Shown here: one piece after another, positions 19,501 through 28,401 of the stretch | Numbering within the stretch: position 1 is the first letter of the stretch | Layout: every line of letters starts with the position of its first letter | Assembly (NCBI RefSeq): GCF_002483205.1 | Contig: NZ_DLHM01000001.1 | Coordinates: forward strand, 489,841-553,840 | DNA length: 64,000 nt | Source of the DNA: Flavihumibacter sp. UBA7668 | GTDB lineage: Bacteria; Bacteroidota; Bacteroidia; Chitinophagales; Chitinophagaceae | Reading direction: 5' to 3' | Notes under the pieces: model-generated | What the model saw: the letters and a program-made list of their open reading frames with translations, nothing else | Database searches by the model: none | What the model was told of the DNA's origin: nothing | Translations under genes and position numbers: made by a program

Positions 19501-19658
19501 CGATAAAATCAGCCCGCTTTTTTGTTCAGGGCACCAATTTGTTTGTATGGACCAACTACAATGGAATTGATCCGGAAAACTTTAGTGAAATCGGAATCGA
19601 CAACAGTTCCGTACCACAGCTAAGAACATTCACTTTTGGTTTAAATCTTGGCTTCTAA
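16539..19658 (+). CDS. SusC/RagA-family TonB-dependent outer-membrane transporter (locus 1)
   Basis: A 1039-residue nutrient importer of the outer membrane. Order: signal peptide (1-21), CarboxypepD_reg-like domain (about 24-107, TGKVSDALGKPVPNASI), TonB-box-like DLQEVVVVGYG, plug domain (about 115-245, RIRGVNSISQGRDPLFVIDG and LKDGAATAIYGSRAANGV), then the 22-strand barrel ending in FTFGLNLGF. Its SusD partner follows 17 bp later. No glycosidase, sulfatase or peptidase is nearby, so the substrate cannot be read from context. A candidate LytTR-type site lies upstream. Confidence 0.96.
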   Translation: MRKLVLLLLGILMLGGELLAQSRTVTGKVSDALGKPVPNASILVKGSSIGTSTLEDGSFSINVPENSKTLVITAVGMLQREINITNKNTVSIDLQTDNRDLQEVVVVGYGVQKKRTVTAAIGKIGGDKISDLPTTSFDRQLAGRAAGVQVTQSSGLVSAPPRIRIRGVNSISQGRDPLFVIDGVPSYTGGASSFANTNVLADINPNDIESIEVLKDGAATAIYGSRAANGVVMITTKKGKSGRLNVNYDMYMGVSSEFNSPDLLNGEQFVTIANEKLTNAGLAAGANMSAEGTNTDWLRDVIYKKNPFVQSHTISAAGGSDKSTYYMSLNYLSQEGIIQTNKNRRFNVRANMEHKANKWLKIGNNITLSRTEDFDQNNGGNALSGAMGAAQRALPNVRVFNADHPTGYNITPDNSALGSDANTRNIENNYVNIAYVLAKNKFSNDRYRIINNFFLELSPIRSVQIRTQASVDYTNSIDFQSLDRVHGDGRGAQGSLTNQNIQYSIYTWQNYATWTEQFGDHGVTAVGGVEMQRVTNRSFFGQGTTISDPFFQSDNLISNTIANQFSGGGITKTGFQSYFGRLNYDYAGKYFAQFSIRRDGSSRLAPDVRYGNFFGASAGWNISAEKFWSQSGIANVINDFKIRGGYAEVGNELSASFPWLSTYGPAQYGGVAGNAANRIGNAQLQWEVNKKLNLGVDLAFLDDRFNLSFDYFINQNDGQVLDELQPVSLGVPGNIITKNIGKMENKGIEISIGGDIIRKKDFTWAVNANFTKVANKVKALADGQQEVLVAGPNNGTFNINRIGSDINSFYGYEWAGVNPANGNPMWYRNGSDTIVQYHNVAGAAANYYLFDPSKPNTLGDATTLGNRSIIGSALPTWFGGISNTVTYKRFTVDVFFRFGGGNSVYNLTRQEVWNSMGFVNNGTEVLNRWTPDNTAGTSPKLYYGRDNQVNLQGLANSRFLEKANFLRLQNLQLGYSIDTKKLGNLGNTIKSARFFVQGTNLFVWTNYNGIDPENFSEIGIDNSSVPQLRTFTFGLNLGF

Positions 19659-19675
19659 TCTAAAAAACGCAGAAA

Positions 19676-21274
19676 ATGAAAATGAATATTAATAAATCAA
19701 TCGGGGTGCTGGGAATAACTGTAGCACTTTCCCTTCTGACTCCTGGTTGTAAGAAAGCATTGGATGTTTTACCCTTCAGTTCATTTACGGATGCAACAGC
19801 ATTCACTTCTCAGGAAAGAGTGGAGGCTGCCATTAACGGAGTTTATGATGCAGCACAATCCGGATTTTATGCCGGTGGAGCCGTACGTGGTTATCCATTT
19901 GGAGCTGCCAATATTACACAGGGTGATATGAGAGGAGAAGATATGCTAAATAATGCCCTGTTTTATCAGGTTACATATGAAGCAACATATAATCCAACTT
20001 CTGCAAATCAGGATTTTATGTTTCAAACCCTTTATGCATTAATAAATAAAGCCAATCTTACTATTGAGGGAGTTCAGGGGGCTATAACAAATAATATAGT
20101 AACCGCTGAAATTGGAAATGCATATATCGGAGAAGCAAGATTTCTTCGTGCACTTGCTCATCATGAACTGGTAGTGAATTTTGCTCGCCCATACCGCGAT
20201 GGGAATGGAAGTCAGATGGGGATTATTTATAGGGAAAAAGGAATTAATGGGCAGGCAGCCATTGAAGAAGCCAGAGCACAGACCAGAACATCTGTTGGTG
20301 ATAACTATGCCAAAATTCTGGATGATCTGAATTTCGCAGAAACTAATTTGCCAGAAACCCAAACTGGTGCAAATAAAACCTACAGAGCATCCAAGGCTGC
20401 AGCGATTGCACTCAAATCACGCATATATCTCCATATGGGAGATTGGCCCAAAGTGGTGGAAGAAGGAAATAAACTTGTTCCAGCAACAGCTCCATTTCAA
20501 TCTGCCATAGGCGGATGGCGTTTGGAAGCAGATCCTGCCACTCCATTTACAACAGGTGGCTGGCAGGGGAATGAAAGTATTTTTTCTGTAAGAAATGCAT
20601 CTACCGACAACCCCGGTGTAAATGGAGCATTGGGTAATATGCTGGGCACTACTGCTACTGGTGGACGTGCTTTGGTTCGCATCAGTCCAATTCTCTACAA
20701 TTTACCAGAATGGCTATGCACAGACAGACGCAGGAACATGATGATTACAATAACAGAAGGAACAAAAGTGAATTACCTGAGCAATAAATACAAGGATCCA
20801 ACTACCAGTACTGATCCGGCACCTCAAATCCGGTATGCTGAAGTACTGCTAAACCTGGCAGAAGCAGAATCAAGAATTGGAGGAGGTGTATCCGAACGCG
20901 GACTTGCCTTATTGAATGCAGTTCGTAATCGCTCGGTAGATGCAGATGCACAATTCGGCATTGGTGATTTTGCAAATAAAAATGAATTGATCAGTGCCAT
21001 TTTGGTGGAACGCAGAATTGAATTTGCGGCAGAAGGAAAAAGATGGATGGATATTCATCGCAATGCTGTAGACCCGGATTTTTCAATTGGAGGAATTCCT
21101 GCAAAGATCGGAACAGGAGTAGCTGGTACAAGTTTCTATGAATGTGGAGCCGGCAGCACGCCCTATACAACAGCAGTGGCAGCACTTCCGTACAGCGATC
21201 ACCGCTTTATATGGCCAATTCCATTAAGTGAATTACAATCAAATAAAAACTACGAGCAAAATCCGGTTTATTAA
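19676..21274 (+). CDS. SusD/RagB-family nutrient-binding lipoprotein (locus 1)
   Basis: A 532-residue surface lipoprotein that should cap the SusC barrel and bind its substrate. The signal peptide ends in lipobox TPGC, with the Cys near residue 25. The N-terminal SusD-like part has AINGVYDAAQSG and EARFLRALAHHELVVNFARPY; the C-terminal RagB part has RYAEVLLNLAEAESRIGG, ERRIEFAAEGKRWMDIHR and the typical ending IWPIPLSELQSNKNYEQNP. ATG 19676 and 19682 are both possible starts. It is the second gene of the SusCD unit and is followed by a terminator. Confidence 0.95.
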   Translation: MKMNINKSIGVLGITVALSLLTPGCKKALDVLPFSSFTDATAFTSQERVEAAINGVYDAAQSGFYAGGAVRGYPFGAANITQGDMRGEDMLNNALFYQVTYEATYNPTSANQDFMFQTLYALINKANLTIEGVQGAITNNIVTAEIGNAYIGEARFLRALAHHELVVNFARPYRDGNGSQMGIIYREKGINGQAAIEEARAQTRTSVGDNYAKILDDLNFAETNLPETQTGANKTYRASKAAAIALKSRIYLHMGDWPKVVEEGNKLVPATAPFQSAIGGWRLEADPATPFTTGGWQGNESIFSVRNASTDNPGVNGALGNMLGTTATGGRALVRISPILYNLPEWLCTDRRRNMMITITEGTKVNYLSNKYKDPTTSTDPAPQIRYAEVLLNLAEAESRIGGGVSERGLALLNAVRNRSVDADAQFGIGDFANKNELISAILVERRIEFAAEGKRWMDIHRNAVDPDFSIGGIPAKIGTGVAGTSFYECGAGSTPYTTAVAALPYSDHRFIWPIPLSELQSNKNYEQNPVY

Positions 21275-21296
21275 ATTAATTAATCCTCTGGTATAA

Positions 21297-21330
21297 AAAA
21301 GGCTGCCCCCAAAATGGGCAGTCTTTTATT
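21297..21330 (+). terminator. intrinsic terminator of susCD locus 1
   Basis: GGCTGCCC pairs with GGGCAGTC (one wobble) around CCAAAAT, followed by TTTTATTT. Confidence 0.85.
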
Positions 21331-21407
21331 TGTCAAATCTTCTCTTTTAAAGAATCGGAGTATCTCTTAAAATCTGCGTCTATCATATTCCCCCTAAAAA
21401 TGGAAAC

Positions 21408-22924
21408 AAAAAAAGAGGCTGTCTCAAAAGTAATTGAGGCAGCCTTTTTTCATTTTTCAGGGTAGGGTTATTCACATTTTGATGTTTTTTGGCGTGGAAA
21501 TAACTTTTTTTGTTTTTGTGGCTATTTCTGCATCGTAAGAGGTACCTCATTAACCGTTGTTTTCAAGCAGAATAACCAATACCAGGCTATGCTGCTTCCA
21601 CCAAGTCTGGATGAGTTGATTGCACCCAATCATCCGGTACGCGCCGTAGCTGCGATATTAGATCAGATTGATATCGGGCCGATCGTAAAGCTCCACAAAC
21701 CGGGTGGCACGAGCAGTTACAATCCCGGGATGCTACTAAAAGTGTTGGTGTATGCATATATCAACAATGTTTATAGTAGTCGCAAAATTGAAGAGGCCGT
21801 TCTTCAAAACATCCACTACATGTGGCTGGCTGGTATAAGTAAGCCGGATCACAACACGATTAATCGCTTCAGGGGAGAGCGTTTGCAAACAACACTCAAG
21901 CCAATTTTTCACCAGATTGTTTTGTTGTGGTGTGAAGAAGGATTACTCAATATCAAAGACTTCTATACCGATGGCACCAAGATCGAAGCTAATGCCAACC
22001 GGTATACTTTTGTACGGGGCAGAGCCATCAAACTATCTGTTGCTGCGAGTGAATTAGATGATTCAGACCCTGCTGGTTTTGATAAAGTGGATAGCAAGCA
22101 GGTGGAGAAAACAATTGAGACGATCAATGCAGACCTTAAGAACAAGAAAGTTAAACCAGCTGTAAGGCAAAAATTAAATTATGCCCAAAAGCACTGGCCT
22201 GCAGCTTTAGATAAGTAGGAAGCACAGGAAAAAATCCTTGGAACCAAAAGGAGCAGTTTTAGTAAAACGGATCCTGACGCAACCTTCATGCGTATGAAGG
22301 ATGATCACATGCGGAACGGTCAACTCCCCCCCTACAACGTTCAGATCAGCACGAACAATCAGTCTATTGCCTCTTATTCTATTCACCAGGACACTACCGA
22401 TACCAATACCCTGTCTGAGCACTTGCAAGACCACCTGCGCAGCTATCAACAGAAGCCTCCAGTATAACTGCTGACGCAGGTTACAGAAGTGAACAAAACT
22501 TTACAAGGCCAGTAAATGCCAGGGCTGCCCCTTACGACAAGACTGTCATGATCAGAAAGGTGATCGCATCATCCAGTTAAACCATAACCTAAACCGCTTA
22601 AAGGCCCAGGCTGACAAGAGACTTAAATCAAAAAAAGGTGTTGAAAAAAGAAAGAAGAGGTGCTGGGATACCGAACCGTCTTCGCAAACATCTAACACAA
22701 CCACCAGTTCAAGCGATTTATGCTCCGTGGAATAAAAAAAGTGAACATTGAAACGGGTTTGCTGGCAATCGCACACAACTTAAGAAAGAAAATTGCCTAG
22801 CAACCTTTGCCTCTTCACAAAAACGAATCAGCTCAACCCGCAAATCAGTATTTTTTACGCTGGATTTACTACCACAGTCAAAAAAAAAAGGCCGCCCTTA
22901 TACTTTTAGGACGGCCTCTTTTTT
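21408..22924 (+). mobile_element. decayed IS1182-family insertion sequence
   Basis: The element is bounded by imperfect 23-24 bp terminal inverted repeats: left 21408-21431 (GAGGCTGTCTCAAAAGT) and right 22902-22924 (ACTTTTAGGACGGCCTC), with three mismatches in the shared core. AAAC flanks both ends (21404-21407 and 22925-22928), a plausible 4-bp target-site duplication. At about 1.5 kb it is shorter than intact members because the transposase has an internal deletion. It sits between two convergent SusCD loci. It can no longer move by itself. Confidence 0.85.
21571..22800 (+). pseudogene. IS1182-family transposase, broken
   Basis: The open part (ATG 21589 to TAG 22216) encodes the N-terminal half, with MLLPPSLDELIAPNHPVRAV, HYMWLAGISKPDHNTINRFR and DFYTDGTKIEANANRYTFV. 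Codons just upstream (KQNNQYQA) still look like transposase, so the original start is further left. After the TAG the same frame continues to 22467 (TKRSSFSKTDPDATFMRMKDD). Then come a frameshift (ITADAGYRSEQNF), a deletion of the region before CQGCPLRQDC, another frameshift near 22678, a TAA at 22693, and the natural end IETGLLAIAHNLRKKIA at 22800. Two nonsense codons, two frameshifts and a deletion mean it is inactive. Confidence 0.9.
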
Positions 22925-23189
22925 AAACGCCATAGTACTTCTCTATTGATACAGTTCTATAAACAATGTTCTCATGAATCTCATTGAATCCGCCAATTAA
23001 ACATAATTATGTGGAAATTTAAGGAAGTAGAAACACAGATTAAATTAATAATCGATGAAAATTGAAGAATCTGGTAGGAGAACATTTCTTTACCTAATTG
23101 ATAAAAAAATCCTGATGCCGCACCATGAAATAAATTCCAATCCAAAAGTCCAACAACACAACCCAGGTTTTATACATATACTAAAAAAA
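22925..23189. other. intergenic, nothing recognised
   Basis: A/T-rich stretch between the IS remnant and the terminator of susCD locus 2. No reading frame, RNA or repeat is supported, apart from the AAAC possible target duplication at its left edge. Confidence 0.5.
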
Positions 23190-23220
23190 GGGCTGTTGCA
23201 AAACAGCAACAGCCCTTTTA
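23183..23220 (-). terminator. intrinsic terminator of susCD locus 2
   Basis: GGGCTGTTGC (23190-23199) and GCAACAGCCC (23206-23215) form a perfect 10-bp stem with a 6-base loop. The minus strand then reads a run of T. Confidence 0.92.
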
Positions 23221-23242
23221 ATTAAAATAAAATATTCCTGAA

Positions 23243-24736
23243 TTAGTTATTCAAATTCGGATTGTTGATCACTTCCTGTTGTGGAATAGGGAAGGTCAGC
23301 TTTGGATCATTATAAGGGAAGGTATTTCCAGCTTCGAATATATGATTTGATCCACGGGTTACCGCTTTTTTACTACGCTTGAGTGCCAGATAAGACTTAC
23401 CCTCTCCCCAAAATTCAATTCTGGTTTGTTTGTAAATTTCATCTTTTAAGGCATCACCAGAAAGAGCATCCAGATAATCGGTATCAGGCATACGTTCAGC
23501 CAGATAATTTTTTAATACCTGACGAGCTTCACCGTCTTTCCCATTCTGCGCTTTTGCTTCTGCGTTCAATAAATAGAACTCATCAGCACGCATATAAACA
23601 TAATCTGCATCAATCAGACGCTGGCCGCCAATTCTGCGATTCGGATGAAAGAATTTGTTAGTTGGCCAGAGATCCACATCAAATTGATTTTTTCTGATAT
23701 CATTATCTGGAATGGAATTATAAAGACCCGCATCTATGATTTTAGGATCACCTGCCCATGCATAGCTATAGGTATAATAATCCATCTGTCCCCACCAGGA
23801 AACCAGGTCGAGGCCATAGTCAGTGATAATATCAACACCCCATATCCAGCTTGGAGTAGCTACATTATTAAACCCGGACTGGGGATTGGTAAGTGTGTTA
23901 CCATTCAACACCGCAACGGTTTCAAGTTCTGTAGTCATTGGATATGCAGCCATCAGCTCCTGGGTCAGGGTTTCAATTCTTGTCCAGTCTGCAGCCGCAC
24001 CGCGGGCACCTAAGGCATACACCAACAGTCCTTTTGCTACATTCTGGTCAATCTGATTTTTAGCCCCTCTGTTGAATGACGCGAGTAATTCAACTGCCGC
24101 TTCAAGATCAGATATGATCAGATTATAAACTTCTGTAGAAGTAGCTTTGGGCAAATTAACCTGACCGGGTGCAGTATAAAGAGGAACCGTTTTTTCTGAA
24201 CCGGTTCCATACTCCAGTGAATACAACTGGCTCAAATAAAAATAGGCGTAAGCACGGATGGCTTTTGCCTGCCCCATAGAGAATTTATTTGCCTCCACTT
24301 CAGGAATGGCATCATTTCCGCCCAATGCATCTATTACAAGATTTGCTCCGCGAATCACTCTGTAATAATAACCCCAGGGAATTCGTGTTTCTGCACGTGT
24401 AAAATCCGTTGTTGCCTGTAAACGGGCTATTGGAGAATACCACCCATAATTTAAGGCACCCAGTACCATATCACCGGATAACATGTCAGTATAAATATCA
24501 ATGCCTTTCTGCCCAAAATCATCGTGACGGTCATCCAGTGCATTGAAAATAGAATACATCAGGGTGTACAATCCAGATATACTTCCATCAAGAAGTGACG
24601 GATCAATAGCAGCCTGTTCAGCCAGATCAGCGGTAGTAATTTCCCGGGTAGGTCTGGTTTCCAGGAAGTCTTTTTTACATCCCGATAACACCATGGTACC
24701 CAGCACCATTGAAGCTATAATGTGTTTATATCTCAT
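23243..24736 (-). CDS. SusD/RagB-family nutrient-binding lipoprotein (locus 2)
   Basis: A 497-residue surface lipoprotein. The signal peptide carries lipobox LSGC, with the Cys near residue 20. The fold is indicated by SGLYTLMYSIF, AKAIRAYAYFYLSQLYSLEYG (TPR-like helices), ADEFYLLNAEAKAQNG, QTRIEFWGEGKSYLALKRSK and the ending LTFPIPQQEVINNPNL. It lies 19 bp downstream of its SusC partner on the minus strand. Little close similarity to the locus 1 SusD is apparent by eye, so a different substrate is likely. Confidence 0.95.
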   Translation of the reverse strand: MRYKHIIASMVLGTMVLSGCKKDFLETRPTREITTADLAEQAAIDPSLLDGSISGLYTLMYSIFNALDDRHDDFGQKGIDIYTDMLSGDMVLGALNYGWYSPIARLQATTDFTRAETRIPWGYYYRVIRGANLVIDALGGNDAIPEVEANKFSMGQAKAIRAYAYFYLSQLYSLEYGTGSEKTVPLYTAPGQVNLPKATSTEVYNLIISDLEAAVELLASFNRGAKNQIDQNVAKGLLVYALGARGAAADWTRIETLTQELMAAYPMTTELETVAVLNGNTLTNPQSGFNNVATPSWIWGVDIITDYGLDLVSWWGQMDYYTYSYAWAGDPKIIDAGLYNSIPDNDIRKNQFDVDLWPTNKFFHPNRRIGGQRLIDADYVYMRADEFYLLNAEAKAQNGKDGEARQVLKNYLAERMPDTDYLDALSGDALKDEIYKQTRIEFWGEGKSYLALKRSKKAVTRGSNHIFEAGNTFPYNDPKLTFPIPQQEVINNPNLNN

Positions 24737-24755
24737 TTGATTTTAATTTATTGAT

Positions 24756-27700
24756 TTACAGTTTTACACGCATGCCCACTGTAATGGTGGATAAAGGAGC
24801 ATATGTATAAATATTCGATGCCCCGGATTCAGATATGGTTGGATTCAAACCTCTACGAGCCGAATTTATGTAGAGGTTATCACCTGATACGAAGAATGAA
24901 GCTTCGCTCACATTTAGTCTGCTAAGCATAGTAGATGGCAGGTTATAACCAATACGAATATTATTAAGAGACATGAAACTTGCTTTGGTAATAAAACGGC
25001 TTGAGAGAGACGCTACGTTTGCATCTTCTTCATTGGAAATACGCGGAACATTGGTAACCTGACCGGGTGTAGTCCAGCTTTGACGGATGTCTTTATGCCA
25101 GTTGTTACCACCAATCAGATCATTTGCCATCAAATTTGCATAAGCTCCGTCATATGTATAACCGCCGAGACTGTACAGGAATTGAATAGCAATATCAAAA
25201 CCTTTGTATCCTCCTCTCAAATTGAAAGCGCCACGCACTTTTGGAATAGCTGATTTGCCAACATAATATTGGGTAGCGTCAGCATATTCTTTGGTGGTGG
25301 ATTTAAGCAGGGATCCTCTTTTATCAGGGTTTTCAGCAAGATATTGTTCCAGATTCAACACTTCCTCATCTTGTTGGTATTGTCCGTCACTATTTTCATC
25401 ATCATAAAATACTACCCAGGTGGATTTTCCATCTGCAGGGTCAACTCCTGCAAAATCACGTACATAAAAATCAAAGATGGAACGATCTTTTCCCCATCCA
25501 TAAGCCCCCTGGATATCAATTATCTTTTCTTCATTATTATTCGAAGGATCCAATGGCATCCTCAGGATCTTGTTAGTGAACATTTCTCCATTCACACCAA
25601 AATCAAAATAGTAGTCTTTCTTCTTCAATAAATGTGCAGTAAGATCAAATTCAAATCCCTGGTTTCTAAGTTTTCCATCATTTACCCTTAAAGAAGGGAA
25701 ACCATTTGAAATACCGATCTGACGTCTAAAAATAAGGTCGTTGGTATTTTTCACATAGTAATCGAGGGAACCGGTTAAATAACTACCCAAACGGAATTCA
25801 ATACCAGCCTGGTACATCTGGGAAGTTTCCCAGGTAAGATCAGGACTTTGACCGTCGCCCGGGGTTAAAGAAGGTTGGCCGTTTAATTGACTAACGGTGT
25901 AAAAGTCATATCCAGGATAGAAACCAACACCATCCTGATCGCCCATGAGACCAAAGCTGGCTTTCAATTTCAGATAATCAAAGACCCGCTGTTTGTCCAT
26001 AAAACCTTCATTCGACACGATCCATCCCAGACCAATTGAACCAAAGTTGCCCCATTTGTCTTTTACGAAACGTGAGGTACCATCCCGACGAACAGTTGCA
26101 GATAAATAATATGTTCTGTTGAAATCGTAATTAACCTGAGCAAAATAACTTTCCAATGTATAATCTTCCATATATCCACCTGCAAGACCAGCAGAAACCA
26201 CACCATTTGTCAACTCAAGATTATCATTTGAAACCAGGTTTACGTTTCCGGCAGTGGAAGTGTTTCTTTTCCAGTCTGTAGCTTCATGAGCAGCTAACAC
26301 TTCAATGTTATGATCTCCAAAATCTTTGGCATATCGCAACATTTTAAGAAAGTTCAGGTTCGTTAATTCTGTACGGGAAAGGTAAATGGCCCCCTTTTGA
26401 CCGGCTGCTGAGCCATAAAATTTGTTCAGGCGATTGGTATTCACACTATTAAAGTATTGAACCCCCAATCTTGTTTCAAATGAAAGTTCCTTGGTGAAAT
26501 TCACTTTAATTTGCCCGTTACCGTTCAGCTCATTCCTCTTTGTACGGTCTACATCATAAGTTGCATCTGCTATGGCATTGGTCAGTGATCCGAACTTACG
26601 CCCCGCTTCACCATAGTCAAATACATTGCCGCCATAAATATTGTCGGGGATATTATCTCCATTTGCATCTTTCCTAAATAATGGATAAATAGAAGGAAGA
26701 TTATCAACAAACCAAAAAATGGAATTGGAGCTGCTACCCTGACCATTCTGATTAGTGGTGGTATTCGCATATCCAATATTCATGGAAGCCGTCAGCCAGC
26801 TTCTAATCTCCTGATTGATATTCATTCTCGCAGAGAAGCGTTTGAAATCGGAATTGATGGAATAACCTTTATCCTGCAGATATCCAACAGAAGTATAGTA
26901 GTTAGTCTTGCCTGTTCCACCACCCAAACGAACAGTAGCTTCTGTGCGGTTGGAAGGCTGGAAGGCATAATCTTCCCAGCTTTCCGGATTGAAGCGACGA
27001 GTTACACCCGCCCTAACTTTGCCGGTGGCAGGATCTATCAAGTCTGCTCCATTAGCAACATTCCACATGTTATAATCTACATCAATACCCGCATTTCCAA
27101 ACAAATTCGCATTTGCATAAGCCACCGGATCAGCCGCACCTGTAGCAAGTCCCTGGTTACGCATAGCTCTCCAGCTCAGTTCAATATATTCTTCCGGATT
27201 GGTTATTTTATCATAACGGGGTAAATAGGAGAAGTTGGTACCAACTTTCAGATCTGCTTCAATAAAAGGCTTTTGACTGCGACCATTTTTTGTGGTTATG
27301 ATAATCACACCATTCGCACCTCGGGCACCATAAATTGAAGTTGCTGCTGCATCTTTTAATACGGTTGTTGACTCAACGTCACCCATATTAATTGAATTCA
27401 GGACACCTGTAAACGGAACTCCATCAATTACATATAAAGGAGAACGGTTTCCGTTTACTGATCCCAAACCACGAATCCGTATGGTGGCTGCTGCACCTGG
27501 CTGCCCAGTGGCATTGATCACCCGAACACCTGCCACTTCGCCAGCAAGTGCCTGTGAAACGTTAGATGTGTTTTTATTGGTTAGTGCATCACCAGATACC
27601 ACTACGGCAGATCCGGTAAAGGCTTCTTTTGTTGTATTACTATAACCAACTACAACAACTTCCTGTAGATCCGAATCCGATTTTTTTAATACAGCATCAA

Positions 27701-27968
27701 TGGTGTTTCCTTCACCAATCCGCTGTTCAAATTCTCCAAAACCAACCCCCGAAATAACCAATATCCGGGCGGTTCCCGGAATGGTAATTGAATACGTACC
27801 ATCGTCCTTGGTAGTGGTACCTGTAGTGGTACCTTTAACTACCACCGATGCATTAGCAACAGGATTGCCAGATGCATCTGTAACCCGACCTGTGAGCGTT
27901 CGGGTCTGTGCCCATAGTTGTCCCGCCAGGACAACCATGCACAAAAGCATGCAGAGCATTTTTCTCAT
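24756..27968 (-). CDS. SusC/RagA-family TonB-dependent outer-membrane transporter (locus 2)
   Basis: A 1070-residue importer if it starts at ATG 27968 (a second ATG two codons upstream at 27974 is also possible). Signal peptide ends near QLWAQ; then a CarboxypepD_reg-like domain (TGRVTDASGNPVANASVVVK), TonB-box-like LQEVVVVGYS, plug (RIRGLGSVNGNRSPLYVIDG and LKDAAATSIYGARGANGV) and barrel. The last residues are TITVGMRVKL, ending in Leu rather than the usual aromatic. Partner SusD follows directly. No degradative enzymes lie beside it; the nearest same-strand gene upstream is a TlpA-like lipoprotein with its own terminator. Confidence 0.96.
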   Translation of the reverse strand: MRKMLCMLLCMVVLAGQLWAQTRTLTGRVTDASGNPVANASVVVKGTTTGTTTKDDGTYSITIPGTARILVISGVGFGEFEQRIGEGNTIDAVLKKSDSDLQEVVVVGYSNTTKEAFTGSAVVVSGDALTNKNTSNVSQALAGEVAGVRVINATGQPGAAATIRIRGLGSVNGNRSPLYVIDGVPFTGVLNSINMGDVESTTVLKDAAATSIYGARGANGVIIITTKNGRSQKPFIEADLKVGTNFSYLPRYDKITNPEEYIELSWRAMRNQGLATGAADPVAYANANLFGNAGIDVDYNMWNVANGADLIDPATGKVRAGVTRRFNPESWEDYAFQPSNRTEATVRLGGGTGKTNYYTSVGYLQDKGYSINSDFKRFSARMNINQEIRSWLTASMNIGYANTTTNQNGQGSSSNSIFWFVDNLPSIYPLFRKDANGDNIPDNIYGGNVFDYGEAGRKFGSLTNAIADATYDVDRTKRNELNGNGQIKVNFTKELSFETRLGVQYFNSVNTNRLNKFYGSAAGQKGAIYLSRTELTNLNFLKMLRYAKDFGDHNIEVLAAHEATDWKRNTSTAGNVNLVSNDNLELTNGVVSAGLAGGYMEDYTLESYFAQVNYDFNRTYYLSATVRRDGTSRFVKDKWGNFGSIGLGWIVSNEGFMDKQRVFDYLKLKASFGLMGDQDGVGFYPGYDFYTVSQLNGQPSLTPGDGQSPDLTWETSQMYQAGIEFRLGSYLTGSLDYYVKNTNDLIFRRQIGISNGFPSLRVNDGKLRNQGFEFDLTAHLLKKKDYYFDFGVNGEMFTNKILRMPLDPSNNNEEKIIDIQGAYGWGKDRSIFDFYVRDFAGVDPADGKSTWVVFYDDENSDGQYQQDEEVLNLEQYLAENPDKRGSLLKSTTKEYADATQYYVGKSAIPKVRGAFNLRGGYKGFDIAIQFLYSLGGYTYDGAYANLMANDLIGGNNWHKDIRQSWTTPGQVTNVPRISNEEDANVASLSSRFITKASFMSLNNIRIGYNLPSTMLSRLNVSEASFFVSGDNLYINSARRGLNPTISESGASNIYTYAPLSTITVGMRVKL

Positions 27969-27974
27969 GTACAT

Positions 27975-28350
27975 TGTGTGTTTAGATTAAAAAAAATCTT
28001 TGTTAAATAGTATGACAGGTTAGATCATGAAAAGCTGCATTAAAACTTTGAGAGTTTTGCAGAAATTTAGTTCATGATAATTTTACAGGGCGCCTTTGCA
28101 TCGGAACACTTAAATCTTTACGGCTGGGCTTTCTCATTGTGCTACTTTATTTAGAAGAATTAACAAATTAAACACAGGAAGTTTAAAATTAGGTTAAATA
28201 AAAATGGTCATTTTCATACTATTTACTATAATTATTCTTTTTATACCTTTATTAATATATATTTAACCGTTAATTATAATAATAAGTCATTTATTACTTA
28301 ATATTAATATTTGTTAACTATTCACCAATTCCCTGACAATTATATTCAAC
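27975..28350. other. A/T-rich leader/upstream region of susC2
   Basis: About 375 bp, very A/T-rich between 28180 and 28320. It must contain the promoter of the minus-strand susCD locus, but I find no convincing TAnnTTTG/TTTG pair and no paired LytTR-like boxes. No reading frame is supported. Confidence 0.45.
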
Positions 28351-28382
28351 AAAAAAAGGAACCATAAAAGGCTCCTTTTTTA
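28351..28382 (-). terminator. intrinsic terminator of the TlpA-like gene
   Basis: AAAAAGGAACC and GGCTCCTTTTT pair with one mismatch around ATAAAA. The T tract follows on the minus strand, 20 bp past the gene's stop. Confidence 0.75.
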
Positions 28383-28401
28383 CATAAACGGTTTGACCTG
28401 A

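Noticed and set aside
21275..23242. A functional transposase or an active gene between the SusCD loci.
   Set aside because: The only frames are fragments of the broken IS1182 transposase or antisense shadows.
28261..28400. LytTR-like 9-mers ACCGTTAAT (28266, plus strand) and ACCGTTTAT (near 28384, minus strand) around susC locus 2.
   Set aside because: Each is single, with no partner at 21-bp spacing; the second lies past the TlpA gene stop. Single 9-mers of this degeneracy occur by chance.
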